From positions 372,001-436,000 of the forward strand of contig JAUIEJ010000003.1 of the NCBI GenBank assembly GCA_030428885.1: a DNA stretch of 64,000 nucleotides, read 5' to 3'. Position 1 is the stretch's first letter; every line of letters begins with the position of its first letter. Below, in pieces: positions 62,598 to 64,000 of this stretch. Both the position numbers and the translations under genes were made by a program. The stretch comes from Gemmatimonadota bacterium. Its GTDB lineage: Bacteria > Gemmatimonadota > Gemmatimonadetes > Longimicrobiales > Gaopeijiaceae. Below the pieces are notes generated by a model, which saw only the letters and a list, made by a program, of their open reading frames with translations, was not told the origin of the DNA and searched no databases.

Positions 62598-63098
62598 ATG
62601 CCCCGTATCGAGTTCGACGCCCTTCCCGACGACGCCCGTCTCTGGATCTTCGCCGCCGACCGCCCCGTGACGGGGAGCGACGCCGAGACCCTTCTGGAGC
62701 GGGTCGACCACTTCCTGGACGGGTGGAACGCCCACGGCCACCCCCTGACCGGGGCCCGCCGGTGGGACGGCGACCGCTTCCTCTTCGTCGCCGTGGACGA
62801 GCGCACCGCCCCCCCGTCGGGGTGCTCCATCGACGCCCTCCACCGGGTCCTCAAGGATTTCGAGGCCGAGGGGGGCGTGGGGCTCACCGACCACATCGAC
62901 GTGCTGTGGCGGGACCCGGACGGCCGGGTGGTGCGCACCTCGCGCCCCGACTTCACCCGGCTGGCCCGGGAGGGGACGGTGAGCCTGGAGACCTCCGTCT
63001 TCGACACGACCCTCACCCGGAAGGCCGACCTGGTCGGCGGATTCGAAGTCCCCGCCGGCGACGCCTGGCACCGCCGGGCGTTCTGGCGCGGGAAGTAG
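62598..63098 (+). CDS. Hypothetical protein with SGCSID motif (sometimes mislabelled ABC transporter ATPase)
   Basis: 166 aa, starting 5 bp after the previous stop. The sequence (MPRIEFDALPDDARLWIFAADRPVT, LFVAVDERTAPPSGCSID, LHRVLKDFEAEGGVGL) matches a small family I know mainly from Bacteroidota, where it is carried as an ABC transporter ATPase although no Walker motif is present here. Conserved Cys in SGCSID could be functional. No signal peptide. The name should not be taken as function. Confidence 0.7.
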   Translation: MPRIEFDALPDDARLWIFAADRPVTGSDAETLLERVDHFLDGWNAHGHPLTGARRWDGDRFLFVAVDERTAPPSGCSIDALHRVLKDFEAEGGVGLTDHIDVLWRDPDGRVVRTSRPDFTRLAREGTVSLETSVFDTTLTRKADLVGGFEVPAGDAWHRRAFWRGK

Positions 63099-63527
63099 CG
63101 GGGCCGGGGTCGTCCGCCGCGGCCGGCCCGACGCGGCCCGACCGCTCGAATCCTCCCAAGGTCGGCGGATCTCGCGGCCCGTGAGGATTCGGGGCGCCAC
63201 GCCGCACCGATCCTCCCAGACCGTCCGGGCCGACCGGGGGTGTGGACGTTCGGGGGCGCTCCCGCGCCCCCAATCCGCCATTTCCTGGGGCGGGGCGCCG
63301 GAGCGGGAGGGTTGGTGGCGGGGGTTGACCCTACCTGCAGCGGTCGGGGAGGATTGGCGCCCCGGGTGGACCACTCCGGCGCCGGTCCGGGAGAGGGGGC
63401 GTCGCCCGGCCGGGCAGGGGCGTGGACCGCGCTGGAGCGGGGCAGGGTCGCCGGCCGCCGCCGGAACGGCACCGGGCCGCGCCCCGCGGGGGGACGCGAC
63501 CCGGGCGGCCGTCGGCGTGTCGGTTCG
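63099..63527. other. Non-coding gap of 429 bp
   Basis: No frame has both a plausible start and a family match. The segment is rich in GC strings, and the only structured element I see is the inverted repeat at 63147-63191. It separates the plus-strand unknown from the end of a minus-strand transporter, so terminators for both are expected; I find no convincing T-run. Confidence 0.5.
63147..63191. repeat. 9-bp inverted repeat with long spacer
   Basis: CGAATCCTC (63147-63155) and GAGGATTCG (63183-63191) are perfect inverted repeats separated by 27 nt. It lies about 50-90 nt past the stop of the SGCSID-family gene and may form a long-loop hairpin at the transcript end. No T-run follows. Confidence 0.4.
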
Positions 63528-64000
63528 TCAGACCTTCTTCGGGATGCCCCGCTTGACGATGGGGCTCAGGGCCAGGGCCACGATTCCGGCGCCGCCCACG
63601 ATGAGGGCCACCGTGCGGAAGAGCTGGAAGGGCGCCATGGTCTCGAGCTGTCCCGCCACCAGGCCGGCGATGAGGTTGCCCAGGGCGGCGCCCACGAACC
63701 AGATGCCCATCATCTGACCGACGCGGTTCGTCGGCGACAGCTTCGTGATGGCGCTCAGGCCCACGGGGGAGATGGTGAGTTCGCCCGCCGTGTGGAGGAA
63801 GTAGGTCACCACCAGCCAGGCCGGCGTCACCAGGGCGCCGTTGGTGGCGTTGGCCGCCCCCCACGAAATCACGAAGAAGCCCATGCCGAGACCCAGGAGT
63901 CCCAGACCCGCCTTCACCGGAATCGACGGATCGGCGTTGCGCTTCTCCAGGGCCACCCAGAGCGATCCGAACACCGGGGCCAGGAGGATGATGAAGATGG
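63528..64000 (-). CDS. POT-family peptide transporter, C-terminal part
   Basis: The frame is open to the right edge, so the N-terminal part is missing. The 157 residues visible end at the stop at 63528. They contain several membrane helices. HTAGELTISPVGLSAITKLSP, then GQMMGIWFVGAALGNLIAG, is the signature of the C-terminal half of proton-dependent oligopeptide transporters, with the Glu of GELTISPVGL characteristic of the family. Whether the substrate is di- or tripeptide cannot be judged from this end. Confidence 0.88.
   Translation of the reverse strand, partial: IFIILLAPVFGSLWVALEKRNADPSIPVKAGLGLLGLGMGFFVISWGAANATNGALVTPAWLVVTYFLHTAGELTISPVGLSAITKLSPTNRVGQMMGIWFVGAALGNLIAGLVAGQLETMAPFQLFRTVALIVGGAGIVALALSPIVKRGIPKKV

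Noticed and set aside
1-64000. CRISPR arrays, insertion sequences, prophage or integrase genes
   Set aside because: No regular direct-repeat array, transposase or phage-structural frame is seen in the window.

Overview
The window is a very GC-rich (about 70 percent), gene-dense bacterial chromosome segment of core metabolism, information-processing and envelope genes. I see no insertion sequence, prophage, CRISPR array or rRNA. Several traits fit Gemmatimonadota or a close high-GC phylum: a PadR regulator joined to an orphan MacB/FtsX-type permease, many lipoprotein-anchored peptidases and hydrolases, a GlnRS with a GatB/YqeY-like tail, and many GTG starts joined by 4-bp GTGA/ATGA overlaps. 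That placement is inference from gene content; no rRNA is present to confirm it.

Layout. 1-2.1 kb (minus): a truncated gene at the left edge with a possible operator, a lipoprotein N-formylglutamate-amidohydrolase-like enzyme, a TlpA-type thioredoxin and a CDGSH protein. 2.3-5.2 kb (plus): a nuclease-fold-like unknown, ispG and a lipoprotein. 5.2-10.9 kb (minus): a coupled cassette S9 peptidase > ATP-grasp/SET fusion > diheme cytochrome c lipoprotein, preceded by an alpha/beta hydrolase. 11.2-20.4 kb: a four-gene RND efflux operon (adaptor, TolC-like channel, two different RND pumps). 20.4-23.5 kb: padR plus orphan permease behind a promoter containing a palindromic operator. 23.6-28.7 kb: glnS, gltX, a LexA-family repressor with a degenerate protease site, tadA. 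28.7-31.3 kb: sulfotransferase and two glycosyltransferases. 31.3-33.3 kb: NhaC-type antiporter. 33.5-36.3 kb: pyrR-pyrB-pyrC. 36.5-38.2 kb: rpsT with promoter and terminator, then a beta-propeller lipoprotein.

38.3-43.6 kb (plus): M50 protease, scpA, scpB, an RsuA/RluB-type pseudouridine synthase, a 552-aa Rossmann protein of unknown role, and upp. 43.6-48.5 kb (minus): a K+ uptake cluster (two RCK proteins, two TrkH/KtrB-type subunits). 48.6-59.6 kb (plus): baeRF-like protein, S10 carboxypeptidase-like protein, L,D-transpeptidase, an oversized class A PBP, an M16 lipoprotein and two small membrane or secreted proteins. 59.7-64 kb: a CAU-anticodon tRNA overlapping the end of a response-regulator/PAS gene, a GGQ release-factor-like protein, an AI-2E/PerM-type membrane protein, a SGCSID-family unknown and a truncated POT-type transporter.

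The most unusual items are the ATP-grasp/SET fusion in its coupled cassette, the LexA-family protein that lacks the Ser/Lys dyad and the Ala-Gly cleavage site, the PBP with a roughly 320-residue gap between SxN and KTG, and the tRNA whose positions 8-10 are the stop codon of the upstream gene.
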